This document shows, in pieces, positions 6,516 through 7,330 of a DNA stretch of 7,330 bases (positions are counted from its first letter, which is position 1; each line of letters begins with the position of its first letter). Source of the stretch: an uncultured Lachnospiraceae bacterium (GTDB taxonomy: Bacteria > Bacillota > Clostridia > Lachnospirales > Lachnospiraceae); contig CACZSE010000095.1 of assembly GCA_902783735.1 (NCBI GenBank), positions 1-7,330 of the forward strand. The letters are read 5' to 3'. The notes under the pieces are model-generated. The model saw nothing but the letters and a program-made list of their open reading frames with translations. It had not been told where the DNA came from and did not search any database. The position numbers and the translations under genes are program-made.

Positions 6516-7330
6516 TGAAAACTAACGGAGAAACAAATGAACTGAATATACCCAGAGTAATGTTCGCTGCCATGAAGAGTAACAGCGGAAAGACTCTTCT
6601 TACATGCGGTTTTCTGGAGGCACTGAAGAAAAGAGGATTCACTCCGGTTTCATATAAATGCGGTCCCGATTACATTGATCCGATGTTTCACAAAAGAGTA
6701 TTGGGAATAGAAAGTGAGAATCTGGACTCATTTTTTTGTGACGGAGAAGATCTAAAGCAGATCATGTCAAAAAACCACGACAGACTGAATGTTCTGGAAG
6801 GCGTTATGGGACTGTATGACGGATTGTCTTTTGAGGATGATACGGCATCTTCTTACGAGATCGCAAAATTGACGGATACTCCGATCGTGCTCATTGCGGA
6901 TGCGTCGGGAGTAGGAAAAACCGTAGTTTCTCAGGTGCTCGGAGTGCTTTTCGATGATAAGAGATCACTCATAAAGGGTATTATATTCAATCGCATGTCA
7001 GCAGCTTATTATAAAAAGGCAGGACCGTATATTAAAAAACGCCTGGAAATGGCAGGAAGAGCGGATGTAAAGTGCCTCGGATGTGTTCCGAAAGTCAAAG
7101 ATATCGAGCTCGACAGCAGACATCTTGGTTTAAAACTCCCGCATGAGATAGAAGGATTAAAGTCTCAGATCGAAAAAGTCGCCGAAGTGATATCCGAAAA
7201 CTGTGACATTGATCTGCTTACGGATATAATGAGTGGGGCAGGGAAAATTACTGTAAAAAAATCGAATTATCCCCTGCGTGACATTATGTCAACCAACACT
7301 AATGACAATAAAAAAGCTGCTATTCCGGTG
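6512..7330 (+). CDS. cbiA: Cobyrinate a,c-diamide synthase CbiA, N-terminal part (3' end outside window)
   Basis: The frame runs open from the ATGATG at 6512 to the window end, giving 273 codons of a protein usually about 450 long. CbiA amidates the a and c acetate side chains of cobyrinate, using ATP and glutamine. The part present is the N-terminal ATP-binding synthetase domain of the dethiobiotin synthetase-like fold. It shows a P-loop AAMKSNSGKT (19-28), CGPDYIDPMFH (50-60), EGVMGLYDG (96-104), VLIADASG around 126-133, then NRM, and the LDSRHLGL segment. The glutamine amidotransferase domain, with its catalytic cysteine, would start just beyond the edge. The frame still reads AAIPV at the last base, as expected for the entry to that domain. 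The start could be 6512 (ATGA overlap with the preceding stop) or 6515; both give about 12 extra residues before IPRVMFAA. No Shine-Dalgarno site precedes either. The alternative names CobB (aerobic) or CbiP (later amidation) fit less well, since the motifs and context are CbiA-like. Confidence 0.94.
   Translation, partial: MMKTNGETNELNIPRVMFAAMKSNSGKTLLTCGFLEALKKRGFTPVSYKCGPDYIDPMFHKRVLGIESENLDSFFCDGEDLKQIMSKNHDRLNVLEGVMGLYDGLSFEDDTASSYEIAKLTDTPIVLIADASGVGKTVVSQVLGVLFDDKRSLIKGIIFNRMSAAYYKKAGPYIKKRLEMAGRADVKCLGCVPKVKDIELDSRHLGLKLPHEIEGLKSQIEKVAEVISENCDIDLLTDIMSGAGKITVKKSNYPLRDIMSTNTNDNKKAAIPV

Noticed and set aside
1..7330. Cobalamin riboswitch, promoter or terminator inside the window
   Set aside because: Junctions between genes are at most 4 bp long, and I saw no B12-box-like element or hairpin followed by a T run; the window is interior to the operon.

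Overview
This window lies entirely inside a cobalamin (vitamin B12) biosynthesis operon of the anaerobic, early-cobalt type. All eight genes read on the + strand. In order they are the 3' end of cobD, cbiC, cbiD, cbiF, cbiG, cbiH, a three-domain cbiJ-cbiE-cbiT fusion, and the first ~273 codons of cbiA. The pairing of cbiD and cbiG identifies the anaerobic route, because these two have no direct counterpart in the oxygen-dependent CobG/CobF pathway.

The organism is most likely a Gram-positive anaerobe of the Clostridia, probably Lachnospiraceae (Butyrivibrio/Roseburia-like). This is an inference from moderately low GC (about 40% by eye), heavy use of ATA (Ile) and AGA (Arg) codons, purine-rich Shine-Dalgarno sites and the character of the proteins. 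The genus cannot be fixed from this sequence alone.

Packing is extremely tight. The cobD/cbiC overlap is 11 bp, the cbiC-cbiD gap 3 bp, the cbiD/cbiF overlap 4 bp (ATGA), the cbiF-cbiG gap 4 bp, the cbiG/cbiH overlap 1 bp (TGATG), the cbiH/cbiJET overlap 4 bp (ATGA), and the cbiJET/cbiA overlap 4 bp (ATGATGA) or 1 bp. There is essentially no intergenic DNA. I see no promoter, terminator, riboswitch, RNA gene, repeat, mobile element or CRISPR. Any cobalamin riboswitch or promoter must lie upstream of the window.

The enzymes form an almost continuous reaction series: CbiH (cobalt-factor III/precorrin-3 to 4), CbiF (4 to 5A), CbiG (5A to 5B), CbiD (5B to 6A), CbiJ (6A to 6B), CbiT (6B to 7), CbiE (7 to 8), CbiC (8 to cobyrinate) and CbiA (cobyrinate to the a,c-diamide). 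CobD feeds the side branch that makes aminopropanol phosphate for the nucleotide loop. The earlier steps (cobaltochelatase CbiK/CbiX and CbiL) and the later ones (CobA, CbiP, CbiB, CobU/S/T/C) are not in the window.

The most noteworthy element is the CbiJ-CbiE-CbiT fusion, which places three consecutive reactions on one chain. Otherwise this looks like a normal, intact B12 operon segment. I found no convincing evidence of an undescribed system.
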